Notes under the pieces: model-generated
Told to the model about the DNA's origin: nothing
The model's input: the letters and a program-made list of their open reading frames with translations, nothing else
The model's database searches: none
Translations under genes and position numbers: made by a program
In this document: positions 38,043-46,806 of the stretch, piece after piece
How the letters are laid out: every line of letters begins with the position of its first letter
Numbering within the stretch: the stretch's first letter is position 1
Assembly (NCBI RefSeq): GCF_001895085.1
Contig: NZ_BDFD01000010.1
Span: 1-64,000, forward strand
Direction of reading: 5' to 3'
Source: Mariprofundus micogutta
GTDB lineage: Bacteria > Pseudomonadota > Zetaproteobacteria > Mariprofundales > Mariprofundaceae
DNA: 64,000 nt

Positions 38043-38528
38043 TTTATCGTTGTGCGGAGCCCGGCTCTCTTTGCTGTTTCCGGGCATGGTGCCTCTGACG
38101 CCATGCATTGAGAAAAATAACATGGCGAAATAATAGACCATGGTTTCAATGGTGATTCCTTGCATATTACCCGGTTGTGTATTACTGATGAACAGCAGGG
38201 GGATCATTTCCCATAACAATCGAACCGAAACCCAGGCCAACATGATAATAGCGCTGATATATCCGGCATGTCTCCAGATGCGCCAGCCAAGAAATGGTGC
38301 GAGTAGCATTAACGGGCCAAAATACATAAGTGTTTCCAGTTGCTTTGCCAGCGTTGTGCTTTCATCTATGAAGCACAGCTCATAGATAATGATGACGTAT
38401 ATCAGACACATCCACACTGCCAGTGCAGCTCCATATACTATGGCAAGTTTGCGACCTCTGTGTTCACGGACATCCGGCCAGAATGGCTGAGTAAGTAGTT
38501 TGAGCATCTGCTTAAGGCCAGGCTCCAT
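38034..38528 (-). CDS. Hypothetical membrane protein, four to five helices
   Basis: A 164-residue protein I do not recognise. It has hydrophobic helices at about 30-52, 68-85, 90-112 and 130-150, and a charged C-terminal tail. No catalytic or transport motif is visible. It converges on the dienelactone-hydrolase gene with a nine-base stop overlap. No other gene lies within 300 bases upstream. Confidence 0.6.
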   Translation of the reverse strand: MEPGLKQMLKLLTQPFWPDVREHRGRKLAIVYGAALAVWMCLIYVIIIYELCFIDESTTLAKQLETLMYFGPLMLLAPFLGWRIWRHAGYISAIIMLAWVSVRLLWEMIPLLFISNTQPGNMQGITIETMVYYFAMLFFSMHGVRGTMPGNSKESRAPHNDKSL

Positions 38529-38877
38529 TCAGCTCTCCTGCACAACAATAATATTAATAAAGCATGTTTCTCAGGATATTCAACCATGCCTGTGGTGAGG
38601 GATCGATAGATAAGCGAGTCACGAATACACACGAATGAACGTGAATAATGAGGCAGTGTAGTATGTGAAATCATTGCCCAAGGGCACCCTGTCCGGCTTT
38701 ACTGTTCACCAAATGGTTAAGTTGGTCATAACAATGAATAGCTTGTCATTCGTGGTTGGCTGTTTTTTACTTGAGTAAGGCTGAATAGTTGCCATAAGTT
38801 GATGCTTCCCGCTAATGCGCGACAAACTCCAAAAAATGCCCCCCGAGGGGGAGCTGTTTTAGTTGTTGTTTTAGCGA
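38529..38877. other. Intergenic stretch between hypothetical membrane gene and slyD
   Basis: These 349 bases hold no convincing gene: the only frames are short, lack ribosome sites and have no hydrophobic or conserved pattern. The right part holds the slyD terminator. The rest presumably carries the promoter of the membrane-protein gene. Confidence 0.6.
38831..38854 (-). terminator. Intrinsic terminator downstream of slyD
   Basis: On the minus strand GCTCCCCC pairs with GGGGGGC around a short TC loop, followed by six T residues. It lies 23 bases after the slyD stop and fits a Rho-independent terminator. Confidence 0.8.
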
Positions 38878-39384
38878 TTAGCTGCAGCAGTCGCCTGCAC
38901 CGCAACATGCTTCGCCGCCATGTACATGGCCATGCTCTAACTCTTCTGCTGTTGCATCACGAATATCTTCAATCTCTACATCGAAATTCAGATTTTTCCC
39001 GGCCAGCGGGTGATTGCCGTCAACAGTAATATTGTCACCATCAATGTCGCTAATGCGTACAAACTGGATGTCATTGCCATCATCGGTGGCGGTCTCAAAT
39101 TCCATGCCTACTTCAAGGCTATCGATGCCCTCGAACACTTCACGCGATACCACTTCAACCATAGCCGGATCGATCTCACCATAGGCATCAGCAGCTTCAA
39201 GCGACACCTTCAGTTTATCGCCAACAGACTTGCCTTCCAGTGCCAGTTCCAGACCAGGGATGATGTTCTCTTCGCCATGCAGGTAAACCAGCGCATCGCC
39301 ACCTACGGATGAGTCGATGATATCTCCTGCAGCATTGGTCAGGGTGTATTGAAATGAAACAACTTTATGATTACTGATCTGCAT
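38878..39384 (-). CDS. slyD: FKBP-type peptidyl-prolyl isomerase SlyD
   Basis: A 168-residue FKBP of the SlyD type. The first part (about 1-70 and 125-145) is the PPIase, and the insert-in-flap region (about 70-125) gives chaperone function. The tail is short but metal-rich, HGHVHGGEACCGAGDCCS, a His/Cys cluster like the nickel-binding tails of SlyD. It helps fold proteins and, in E. coli, delivers nickel to hydrogenase. A Rho-independent terminator follows. Confidence 0.93.
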   Translation of the reverse strand: MQISNHKVVSFQYTLTNAAGDIIDSSVGGDALVYLHGEENIIPGLELALEGKSVGDKLKVSLEAADAYGEIDPAMVEVVSREVFEGIDSLEVGMEFETATDDGNDIQFVRISDIDGDNITVDGNHPLAGKNLNFDVEIEDIRDATAEELEHGHVHGGEACCGAGDCCS

Positions 39385-39627
39385 GTTTATCTCCAGTGAA
39401 CAGGTGAAATCTCTTATCGCCGATTCTTAATGCGCGGCAAGCTACTCATGCCAAACCGGATGACAAACATCTGCGGCTCCCTCTCTGCTTTTGAGCAGCC
39501 TGGCTTATCTAAATGAAACTGTTTTGAACTATTTGAGTACATGTCTGCTTCGAATGAGGTCGACTTCAGGTTATGCTTTCCCCGACTGACGCGCGTGTTT
39601 TTTATCAATCTAAGAAGAGGTATTCAG

Positions 39628-40401
39628 GTGGCCAAAAAGTTTTACGTGGTATGGCAAGGAAGAGAAACCGGAATTTTTACGGATTGGAATACGTGCAAAA
39701 AGCATATCGATAAGTTTGCCGGAGCCAGATACAAGTCGTTTTCGACCCTGGCCGAGGCTGAAGCTGCATTTGCCGGAAACAGGGCAACAGCGCGTAAAAG
39801 CGCAGGTCTTTCTTCTTCAGCCCAAAAGAGAACATCGAAGCAGACTGTTAAAACCTATGTGGCGACAGAGATCGCAGCCATGAAGGTCGATACCAAGATC
39901 TTTACCGATGGCGGTTGTGAGCCGAATCCCGGCAAAGCAGGCTCAGGTATTGCCGTGTATCGCAAAAATGTTATTGATGAGCTGTGGTACGGTTTATATA
40001 ACCCGCATGGCACGAACAATACTGCTGAATTGAATGCACTGCATCAGGCTCTGATGATGGCAAAAGGAGAAATCAACAAGCATAAGTCTGTGGCTATATT
40101 TTGTGACTCCAAATATTCTATTCAATGTATTACCCAGTGGGCAATCAACTGGCAGAAGAAGGGCTGGAAAAAAGCCGGTGGTGAAATCAAGAACCTGGAA
40201 TTGATCAAAGCGATGTTCGCACTGCATCAGTCATTGAAAGACAAGGTTCAGGTATTACATGTGAACGGGCACGTCGGTGTTGAAGGTAATGAATTGGCTG
40301 ACCGCATGTCGATTCTGGCGATAGAGACTAAAAACAGAGATTTTAAACCTTATGCAGAGAAAATAGATATTGAAGCCCTGCTGGCACTCAGAGAAGGGTG
40401 A
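39628..40401 (+). CDS. rnhA: Ribonuclease HI with N-terminal RNA:DNA hybrid-binding domain
   Basis: About 257 residues from GTG 39628 (AGAAGAGG upstream). An upstream ATG frame would add 29 unconserved residues. Residues about 3-45 form the caulimovirus viroplasmin / hybrid-binding domain (KKFYVVWQGRETGIFTDWNTCKKHI). Residues about 105-250 form RNase H: IFTDGGCEPNPG (Asp), ELNALHQAL (Glu), CDSKYSIQC (Asp), ELADRMSI (Asp). It removes RNA from hybrids. The two-domain form is typical of eukaryotic RNase H1 but also occurs in some bacteria. Confidence 0.93.
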   Translation: MAKKFYVVWQGRETGIFTDWNTCKKHIDKFAGARYKSFSTLAEAEAAFAGNRATARKSAGLSSSAQKRTSKQTVKTYVATEIAAMKVDTKIFTDGGCEPNPGKAGSGIAVYRKNVIDELWYGLYNPHGTNNTAELNALHQALMMAKGEINKHKSVAIFCDSKYSIQCITQWAINWQKKGWKKAGGEIKNLELIKAMFALHQSLKDKVQVLHVNGHVGVEGNELADRMSILAIETKNRDFKPYAEKIDIEALLALREG

Positions 40402-40456
40402 TCTCAATCTGCTAACGCCAACTTTGTCTCCTGTTTAAACAGTTTGTTTGAAATAA

Positions 40457-40472
40457 TGGCATGGCTATTGCT
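40457..40472 (+). promoter_or_regulatory. Perfect sigma-54 consensus upstream of transglycosylase
   Basis: TGGCATGGCTATTGCT matches TGGYRYRN4TTGCW at every position. The implied start of transcription is near 40483, just before the annotated ATG, so translation may begin at the next ATG (40511). Confidence 0.6.
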
Positions 40473-40483
40473 CATACATCCAT

Positions 40484-41296
40484 ATGAGTGTTCATCTGGA
40501 TATTGGACAAATGGATTGGGGTGGTAAGCTGCTCAAGCAGCCTGAGCAGACTCGTGGTCAAGCAACTGCCGATTCATTCCAGCAGTATCTGGATAAAAGC
40601 AGTGATGAGTTATCATCTCTGGATGCTAGAGACATGAGCCCGGATGTTATCCGATCACTGGCAGCCAAGCTTATGTTGGCTCTGGATCGAGCCAGTATGC
40701 ATGCACTGTTTTCTGATGCCGATGCAAGATCGGCTGGTTCGGCTGCAGATTATTTGTCTACGGACCTGTTTATGGCTATGCGCAACAGTACTCATTCACC
40801 TATGAACTCCATGATGAATAACAGAGATGCTCTGGCCACTGCGACTGCTAAGCCGGACAGTAGTGTTACGCCTGAGAAAACAGTTCATCAGGGATCTGTC
40901 TCTTTGGGCAAAGGACGGCAGCAGTATGCTCCAATGATTGAACGTGCCGCAGAGATGAACGGACTAGATCCGAATTTGATTGCGGCGGTGATTCAGACAG
41001 AGAGTGATTTTAATCCTCAGGTCGTATCCCATGCCGGTGCACAGGGCTTGATGCAACTGATGCCCGGTACTGCAGCCGATCTCGGAGTGCGTGATGTGTT
41101 TGATCCCGAGGAGAATATTCAGGCAGGTAGCCGATATCTGAAACAGCTTCTTGATCGCTATGACGGGGATACCGGGTTGGCGCTGGCTGCTTATAACTGG
41201 GGTATGGGTAATCTTGAACGCCATCCCGACCGGATGCCGGAAGAGACGGTAAATTACGTTGCCAAAATTACCGGTCTGATGAATAAAGCAGCGTGA
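40484..41296 (+). CDS. Soluble lytic transglycosylase (SLT domain)
   Basis: A 270-residue protein whose last 125 residues are a lysozyme-like SLT domain. The catalytic Glu is in IQTESDFNPQVVS (about 172), and the AGAQGLMQLMPGTA and ALAAYNWGMGNL signatures follow. The first 130 residues are low-complexity and probably unstructured. It has no signal peptide, as in flagellum-linked transglycosylases secreted with the rod. The sigma-54 site just upstream implies that RNA starts at the annotated ATG, so ATG 40511 may be the true start. A role in making a wall gap for the flagellum is inferred. Confidence 0.82.
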   Translation: MSVHLDIGQMDWGGKLLKQPEQTRGQATADSFQQYLDKSSDELSSLDARDMSPDVIRSLAAKLMLALDRASMHALFSDADARSAGSAADYLSTDLFMAMRNSTHSPMNSMMNNRDALATATAKPDSSVTPEKTVHQGSVSLGKGRQQYAPMIERAAEMNGLDPNLIAAVIQTESDFNPQVVSHAGAQGLMQLMPGTAADLGVRDVFDPEENIQAGSRYLKQLLDRYDGDTGLALAAYNWGMGNLERHPDRMPEETVNYVAKITGLMNKAA

Positions 41297-41400
41297 TTAT
41301 CCAGACGATTTTGGCCGAAGAGGATAGTTTTTAAACACATTTCCGCGTAAATATTATGGCTATTGCATTATTTTACTACTCTGCACTATATTAGCATCGT

Positions 41401-41769
41401 ATGGCCATTGACTATTCTATTGATACGCAGCGCAACCTTGTAATCACGACGCTTTCCGGAGTGCTGAATTTCGAAGAGTGTGTGGCCCATCATATCAAGC
41501 TTGGCTCTGATAAGGATTTTGATCCTTCAGGTTGCGAGCTGATTGATGGCAGTGCGTTAAAAAGTGTCGCGCTTGCAAGTACCTCGATTTTCAGTCTTTC
41601 CAAGACCTGTCCGTTCGGTTCAAGTGCACGCCGTGCGATTTATGCTTCAGACAATACATTTCATTACGGGCTGGCACGTATGTTCCAGATGGTCACTGGC
41701 GAGAAGCATGGTGAAATTATGGTGTTTAAAGATCGGGACGAAGCAGTCGCTTGGTTAAATATAGAGTAA
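41401..41769 (+). CDS. Small SpoIIAA/STAS-like protein
   Basis: A 122-residue protein with the alternating beta-alpha pattern of SpoIIAA-like (STAS-related) domains. ITTLSGVLNFEECVAHHIKL leads into a strand, ELIDGSALKSVAL, and the C-terminus reads IMVFKDRDEAVAWLNIE. Such domains bind lipids or act in anti-sigma switches, but no specific role can be assigned. It stands alone and is followed 25 bases later by a strong terminator. Confidence 0.65.
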   Translation: MAIDYSIDTQRNLVITTLSGVLNFEECVAHHIKLGSDKDFDPSGCELIDGSALKSVALASTSIFSLSKTCPFGSSARRAIYASDNTFHYGLARMFQMVTGEKHGEIMVFKDRDEAVAWLNIE

Positions 41770-41794
41770 ACCACAATTCGATCTTCAGGAATTA

Positions 41795-41823
41795 AAAGAG
41801 CCTCCCATTGCGGGAGGCTCTTT
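41795..41823. terminator. Strong, probably bidirectional intrinsic terminator
   Basis: AAAGAGCCTCCC and GGGAGGCTCTTT form a perfect 12-bp stem around ATTGC. The A-run on one side and T-run on the other let it work in both directions between the STAS-like gene and the convergent glycine-zipper gene. Confidence 0.9.
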
Positions 41824-41888
41824 AACGAACGGCCAATCCTGTAGAGGGGGAGGGGGAGATGGATTGGCAGTCGAAATCGTTATATCAG

Positions 41889-42257
41889 TTAATCATCATC
41901 ATGATGGCGGTATCTGGAGTGACGTGAGTGATACCGGTCATGACTACGGGAATATGATGATCTGTGTTCACGATACTCATGGCGATATCTTGCAGGCCTG
42001 TATTGTGGGCGGTGCCGATGAACGACATAAGCAGGTTCATACTGGCTGCCGATTACTGCACCGGCGATGGTGCCGAGAACAGCGCCGAAGATCGCACCTT
42101 CAACAACCTGATTCTGACTTGATCCTACAACAGCACCGGTTGTTGCACCGACAACGGCACCTGTGGCCATAGCGCGGTCCTGATATGAGGCTGCCTGAAC
42201 AAGTGGGGCTGCCAGCAGGGATGCGCTTAACAGGATGGTGGCAATGAATCGTTTCAT
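41889..42257 (-). CDS. Secreted glycine-zipper protein with His/Arg-rich tail
   Basis: A 122-residue exported protein. The signal peptide ends PLVQA-AS. A glycine-zipper helix (about 34-72) has repeated GAVVG, AVLG and GAVIG steps typical of 2TM glycine-zipper envelope proteins. The last 45 residues carry runs of His, Arg, Tyr and Ser. Such proteins may insert in or brace the outer membrane, or bind metal through the tail. It is monocistronic and shares the terminator at 41795. Confidence 0.75.
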   Translation of the reverse strand: MKRFIATILLSASLLAAPLVQAASYQDRAMATGAVVGATTGAVVGSSQNQVVEGAIFGAVLGTIAGAVIGSQYEPAYVVHRHRPQYRPARYRHEYREHRSSYSRSHDRYHSRHSRYRHHDDD

Positions 42258-42476
42258 GATTTGTCTCCTGCGGGATGGTGTCCCTCATGCAGCAAACATT
42301 ACGGGCTGAAATGTTTAGCTGTGCATCTACTGTGTAAAATGAATGCAAAGAAATTGTAAAACTTGATGTGAATGTTTTTTTATCCCTTTCAGAATCATCA
42401 TTCTCGGGTTTACGAAATGATTTGTATTCAGCAGCGTTAAGCATTCAGGTGAAGAGACAAGGGCAGGGGTTGGTCA

Positions 42477-43115
42477 GTGAACAGATTGATTACGTTTGAA
42501 GGTGTGGATGGTTGCGGTAAAAGCACCCAATTGAAACTTGCAGCTCAGTGGTTGAGGGGACGTGGTGAGCAGGTTGTAACGGCATTTGAGCCGGGTGATA
42601 CATCACTTGGCAAAGAGATTCGCACACTTCTCCTGGCGGGTGAATTTGTGCCTGTTGCTGAAGCTGAGTTGCTGATGTTTCTGGCGGATCGTGCCCAACA
42701 TGTGCGTGAAAAGATTCAGCCGGCATTGGATTCAGGCGCCTGGGTATTGTGCGATCGTTATACTGATTCCACGCTGGCGTATCAGTTGGCTGCCAGAAAA
42801 CTGGCCGAGGGCGCAGCCAATTTGAAAGATATGCTTCGTTTTGCTGAATGTGGTGTAAGTCCCCAGCTAACGCTCTGGTTCGATGTGTCGGTGACTGTTG
42901 CCATGCAGCGCATGAAAAAACGCGCCGAGGCAGGGGAGAAGGCGACCCGACTGGATGATGAGGCTGCTTCATTTCATCAGCGAGTTGCTGAGGCATTCGG
43001 CCATCAATTTGAATTCAATTCGGGACGCATCACTCGCATAGATGCAGAGAAAGATATCAACGGCGTGTTTGCTCAGGTGGAACAGGCTTTAGAGGCACAC
43101 TTTTCACTGTCATGA
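42477..43115 (+). CDS. tmk: Thymidylate kinase
   Basis: A 212-residue dTMP kinase. The P-loop is FEGVDGCGKSTQLKLA (about 6-21), the DRYTDSTLAYQ segment binds dTMP (about 91-101), and the LID region has RMKKRAEAGEKATRLDDE. It makes dTDP for DNA synthesis. GTG 42477 is the start. It overlaps holB by four bases, the same pairing as in many bacteria. Confidence 0.96.
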   Translation: MNRLITFEGVDGCGKSTQLKLAAQWLRGRGEQVVTAFEPGDTSLGKEIRTLLLAGEFVPVAEAELLMFLADRAQHVREKIQPALDSGAWVLCDRYTDSTLAYQLAARKLAEGAANLKDMLRFAECGVSPQLTLWFDVSVTVAMQRMKKRAEAGEKATRLDDEAASFHQRVAEAFGHQFEFNSGRITRIDAEKDINGVFAQVEQALEAHFSLS

Positions 43116-44065
43116 AAAATGTAATCGGGCATCAGCTTGTTGAACAGCGCTTTGCCGATGCATTGCAACGCGGCAATCTGCATCATGCATGGCTATTGCA
43201 TGGCATCAAGGGCATAGGCAAACATACGCTGGCCGAGAATCTGACCGCACGCTTGTTATGTGATTCGCATAGCGCATGCGGGACATGCCACGCTTGCCGG
43301 ATGCTGGAAGCCGGTTCACATCCGGATGTATATCACATCGGCTTGCTGGAGAAAAAACGCGATATATCTATTGATCAGGTGCGTGATCTGCTTGGCTTTC
43401 TTGCACTCAGTGGTTCCGAGAGTGAACGCAGAGTTGTTATCCTTGATGATGCGGAGCGTCTGAATAATCAGGCTGCCAATGCCTTGCTCAAGGGACTGGA
43501 AGAACCATCACCCGGAAGCCTGCTGCTGATTGTTTGCGCCGATATTGAAAAATTGCCAGCCACAGTGCGTTCGCGTTGCCTCCTGCAGCATTGCGCCCCG
43601 CTGGATGAGCCAGGGGTTCGCGAAGTGTTACAGCTGGAATTTGCTGATACGCTGGGCGCTGACGCAGTGCTGCTGGATCTGGTTGTAGGTTTTGCCGATG
43701 GCTGTCCGGGTGCGGTAAGTTGTCTGCACGAGCGCAACATTATCGATGCCTTACAGCTCTGGTCCCGGTTGACAGAAAATATAGCCGATGCGGATATCGC
43801 CAAGGTGGAAAACTGGTGCAGAAGTAATGTGGCATCTGTGCCGCATGAACTGATTATTCGCGTGCTTTTGCAGCCATTGTATCCACTGCTGCAGAATCTG
43901 AAGCCGGAAGCTTTTGAGGCGGCACAGCTGTTACACAAGGCTGTGCGAGGCTGTATGCGCTGGCCCGGTGAAGTACAACGCCAGAGTCTCAGGGCAGCGC
44001 CATCGCTGCTGGCTTGCCTGCTGGAACTGCGTAGTGCTCTTCGTAACCCTGTTATTCAGCGATAA
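43112..44065 (+). CDS. holB: DNA polymerase III delta-prime subunit
   Basis: A 317-residue clamp-loader subunit. The Walker A-like segment is GIKGIGKHTLAENL (about 29-42), which retains Gly-Lys-x-Thr unlike some delta-prime subunits. The zinc module is CDSHSACGTCHACRM. The SRC motif is VRSRCLLQ (about 151). It opens the beta clamp with gamma/tau and delta. It overlaps tmk and is followed 45 bases later by metG. Confidence 0.92.
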   Translation: MKNVIGHQLVEQRFADALQRGNLHHAWLLHGIKGIGKHTLAENLTARLLCDSHSACGTCHACRMLEAGSHPDVYHIGLLEKKRDISIDQVRDLLGFLALSGSESERRVVILDDAERLNNQAANALLKGLEEPSPGSLLLIVCADIEKLPATVRSRCLLQHCAPLDEPGVREVLQLEFADTLGADAVLLDLVVGFADGCPGAVSCLHERNIIDALQLWSRLTENIADADIAKVENWCRSNVASVPHELIIRVLLQPLYPLLQNLKPEAFEAAQLLHKAVRGCMRWPGEVQRQSLRAAPSLLACLLELRSALRNPVIQR

Positions 44066-44110
44066 GGCGGTTACACTTCCGCTCGATGAGTCAGGGAGTC
44101 GGTTTATAAT

Positions 44111-45664
44111 ATGGAAAGTTCAAACATGGAAAGCTATTACGTCACCACACCAATTTATTATGTGAATGATGAACCGCATCTCGGCCATATCTATACCACG
44201 ATTGCCGCAGATGTACTGGCCCGTTATCAGCGGCAGTGTGGGAAGGATGTATTTTTCCTGACTGGTGTTGATGAACATGGCCAGAAGGTGCAGCAGGCGG
44301 CGGAAGCGCGTGAGATTGAACCGATTGAACTGGCGGACCAGGTGGTCGCACGTTATGAAAGCCTCTGGCCTGAATTTTCCATCAGCAATGATGATTTTAT
44401 TCGTACCAGTTCCGAGCGGCATAAGGCCGGTGTGCAGGGCATGTGGCGAAAGCTTGAGAATGCAGGCACCATCTATAAAGACTTTTATGAAGACTGGTAT
44501 TGTGTGCCTTGCGAAAGCTACTGGACTGAAACACAGCTAAAAGATGCCGGGCGATGGGAAGATAAATCCTGCCCGGACTGCAAACGTGCTGTTGAGAAAA
44601 TTCAGGAAGAGTCCTATTTCTTCCGTCTTAGTGCTTTTCAGGATCGTCTGGTCGAACATATCAAGGCTAATCCTGATTTTATTCAGCCAACGTCACGTCG
44701 CAACGAGGTACTGAGTTTTGTCGAGGGTGGTTTAAGGGATCTTTCCGTATCACGCACGACCTTTTCATGGGGTGTACCTGTACCCGGTGATGAGAAACAT
44801 GTGATTTATGTCTGGATCGATGCCCTGACCAATTATATCTCTGCGCTTGGTTTTCCTGATAAGGATATCAACAAACACTGGCCTGCTGATGTTCAGCTGA
44901 TCGGCAAGGATATCCTTCGTTTTCATGCCGTTTACTGGGCTGCCATGTTGATGGCTGCCGAACTGCCGTTGCCGAAACGCATATATGCACATGGCTGGTG
45001 GACAGTGGAAGGAGAGAAGATGAGTAAATCGCTGGGCAATGCGCTGCGACCGGCTGATTTGCTCAAGGAGTACGATGCCGATGTATTGCGCTATTTCCTG
45101 CTGCGCGAAGTGCCATTCGGTCAGGATGGTGATTTTTCATTCACTGCTTTGAAGCAGCGTTATAACTCCGAGCTTGCCAATGATGTAGGCAATCTGCTGA
45201 ACCGTTCGCTGGCGATGCTGAACAAATATAGTGATGGTGTACTGGGTGAAGTGAATGAGGAGCAGGACATGGATCGTGCTTTGATTGCAGATATTGAAGG
45301 TATGCAGATGGATGTTGCCCAGGCGCTGGATCGTCAGGCATTTCATCTGGCCCTTGAGCGCATCAGTGTCGTGGTACGTCATGGTAACCGATATGTGGAA
45401 GACAATGCGCCCTGGGCGCTGGCCAAAGCCGGTGATGATAAACGACTGGCAACAGTGCTTTATCATCTGGTTGAAACCCTGCGTCTGGTCGCTATGCAGC
45501 TGACGCCATTCATGCCGACCAAAATGAGCGCAATGCTTTCACAGATTCACGGTGAAGAGGTGAACGCAGAAGAAATGACCGCTGCCTTGCATGGTGGCTG
45601 GGGGCTTTTGCAGGCAGGTCATCAGTGCTCCAGGCCGCAGCCGATTTTCCCGAGAATGGATTAA
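44111..45664 (+). CDS. metG: Methionyl-tRNA synthetase
   Basis: A 517-residue class Ia synthetase. The HIGH motif is PHLGHIYTT, and a single zinc knuckle has CVPCESYW plus CPDC. KMSKS is in GEKMSKSLGN (about 297). The anticodon-binding alpha bundle follows, and there is no C-terminal EMAP domain, so it is the short form. ATG 44111 is the frame start; a second ATG five codons in (MESYYVTTPIYYV) is equally plausible. Confidence 0.96.
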   Translation: MESSNMESYYVTTPIYYVNDEPHLGHIYTTIAADVLARYQRQCGKDVFFLTGVDEHGQKVQQAAEAREIEPIELADQVVARYESLWPEFSISNDDFIRTSSERHKAGVQGMWRKLENAGTIYKDFYEDWYCVPCESYWTETQLKDAGRWEDKSCPDCKRAVEKIQEESYFFRLSAFQDRLVEHIKANPDFIQPTSRRNEVLSFVEGGLRDLSVSRTTFSWGVPVPGDEKHVIYVWIDALTNYISALGFPDKDINKHWPADVQLIGKDILRFHAVYWAAMLMAAELPLPKRIYAHGWWTVEGEKMSKSLGNALRPADLLKEYDADVLRYFLLREVPFGQDGDFSFTALKQRYNSELANDVGNLLNRSLAMLNKYSDGVLGEVNEEQDMDRALIADIEGMQMDVAQALDRQAFHLALERISVVVRHGNRYVEDNAPWALAKAGDDKRLATVLYHLVETLRLVAMQLTPFMPTKMSAMLSQIHGEEVNAEEMTAALHGGWGLLQAGHQCSRPQPIFPRMD

Positions 45665-45815
45665 GCGCCCTCAGAAATTATTGCTTATTTGATTCTGTTT
45701 ATAACTATCGAACTATTTTTCATCTTTGTGATGGGACTCACATACGCACTTTAATTTCTTCATATACTTCGCTGCATGGGTTGCGCAGATAACGCGCCTC
45801 ATGCAGGAGGATGTT

Positions 45816-45977
45816 ATGAACTTTATTAATAACATGATGAACGAACTGATGCACGAGAAGGAACTGGCAGCAATGAGTGCAACATGCCATGTCTCCAACG
45901 GTGAATGCAGCGGTGCGTACTCTTTTGAAGACACTGCGAGTGAATGTTACTTTTCTTCATTTCAGGTCACTGTTTAA
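45816..45977 (+). CDS. Very small protein of unknown function (53 residues)
   Basis: AGGAGG at 45805-45810 lies five bases before ATG 45816, an excellent ribosome site. The protein has an amphipathic start (MNFINNMMNELMHEKELAAM) and a Cys/Ser/Glu-rich rear half with Cys at three positions. It has no signal peptide or membrane helix. It precedes another tiny gene 62 bases on, and the two share a terminator at 46180. The N-terminus resembles that of the partner (short M-F, Lys/Glu, Ala pattern). I do not recognise either; a small regulatory, toxin-like or precursor peptide is possible. Confidence 0.55.
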   Translation: MNFINNMMNELMHEKELAAMSATCHVSNGECSGAYSFEDTASECYFSSFQVTV

Positions 45978-46039
45978 AACATCCGTAACCAGTTTTTAGT
46001 ACTATTCAATATTAAGATTCAGAGATAAGGGGGTATCAT

Positions 46040-46156
46040 ATGAGCTTTCTGAAAAAAACATTTCATGAAATGGCAGATAACAGTGCAGCGGTTTCACAGT
46101 CTTCAATCAATGGCGTGACCTATGATATTCCAGAATGGCTGAGCGCTAACTTTTAA
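46040..46156 (+). CDS. Very small protein of unknown function (38 residues)
   Basis: AAGGGGG lies just before ATG 46040, and the 38-residue frame ends 23 bases ahead of a clean terminator. The product starts MSFLKKTFHEMADNSAAV and ends IPEWLSANF. It is amphipathic and acidic/basic balanced, with no Cys and no signal peptide. Its position behind the 53-residue gene and in front of the terminator suggests a two-gene transcript. Because it is short, real translation needs independent proof. Confidence 0.5.
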   Translation: MSFLKKTFHEMADNSAAVSQSSINGVTYDIPEWLSANF

Positions 46157-46179
46157 GTCATTCAATATACTCGATTTAT

Positions 46180-46209
46180 AAGGAGATGCTTCACAGCGTC
46201 TCCTTTTTT
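46180..46209 (+). terminator. Intrinsic terminator after the two small genes
   Basis: AAGGAGATGC and GCGTCTCCTT pair over ten bases (one T-G pair) around TTCACA, followed by a T-run. It is a classic Rho-independent terminator and supports a transcript covering the two small genes. Confidence 0.88.
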
Positions 46210-46377
46210 ATTTGTGGACCAGGGTGAAGGTATAGTGGGCCTTAGCAATTTATAATAATCGATCTTGAAAGGTATGACTAAAAGAGCAGTCATTCAGGGA
46301 CTAGAATTGCCGGATATTTCTTAAGAGGTATTCAAGACATTGTTGCCACAGTGAATGACTATCATTATCTTGTCTTC

Positions 46378-46698
46378 ATGCGCTCCTTGGCCCTCATGGC
46401 TTTTCTCGCCCTGCAGTTATCTGTATTTACATGTGGATTCGATATTCACGTGCATGCGGCAGGTATTGATGATAGCCATATTGCTGAACATATCCATGAT
46501 GATGGCGCTGATCATGAACAAGATTCACACGACCATGGATGCCATGTTCATTCATCGCATTCGTTTACTATGGCTGATGAGAAGCAGATTAATTCGATAT
46601 CTGTAGTTTCTACGCCTCAGCATTTTATATTGGCAGAGTCTTATTTGAAGAGCCTGCCATGCTTAATAGAGCACCCTCCAAAGTTACAGCACTGCTGA
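46378..46698 (+). CDS. Small His-rich exported protein leading the metal-efflux operon (CzcI-like)
   Basis: About 106 residues from ATG 46378, giving a hydrophobic signal helix MRSLALMAFLALQLSVFTC; an upstream GTG (46351) adds nine residues. The middle is packed with His and Asp (HIAEHIHDD, HEQDSHDHGCHVHSSH), as expected for a periplasmic metal-binding protein such as CzcI/NccI. It lies 108 bases before the outer-membrane gene of the efflux system, so it probably binds or buffers the exported metal. Cys at about 19 may be a lipobox cysteine, but the context is weak. Confidence 0.7.
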   Translation: MRSLALMAFLALQLSVFTCGFDIHVHAAGIDDSHIAEHIHDDGADHEQDSHDHGCHVHSSHSFTMADEKQINSISVVSTPQHFILAESYLKSLPCLIEHPPKLQHC

Positions 46699-46806
46699 TT
46701 TTCTTATTTGGTAGCATAAGGACAGTCTGAAAAGGACTGCGCCTGTTCTATCCATTTAGAGGTCAGCCCTTCCCCAATCAATTTAATAAATTCACAGGGG
46801 GAAACT

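Noticed and set aside
41355-41370. Sigma-54 site before the STAS-like gene
   Set aside because: TATGGCTATTGC resembles the site at 40457, but the -24 GG is missing.
42490-42996. A 168-residue minus-strand frame inside tmk
   Set aside because: The plus strand encodes a textbook thymidylate kinase there, and the opposite frame has no recognisable features.
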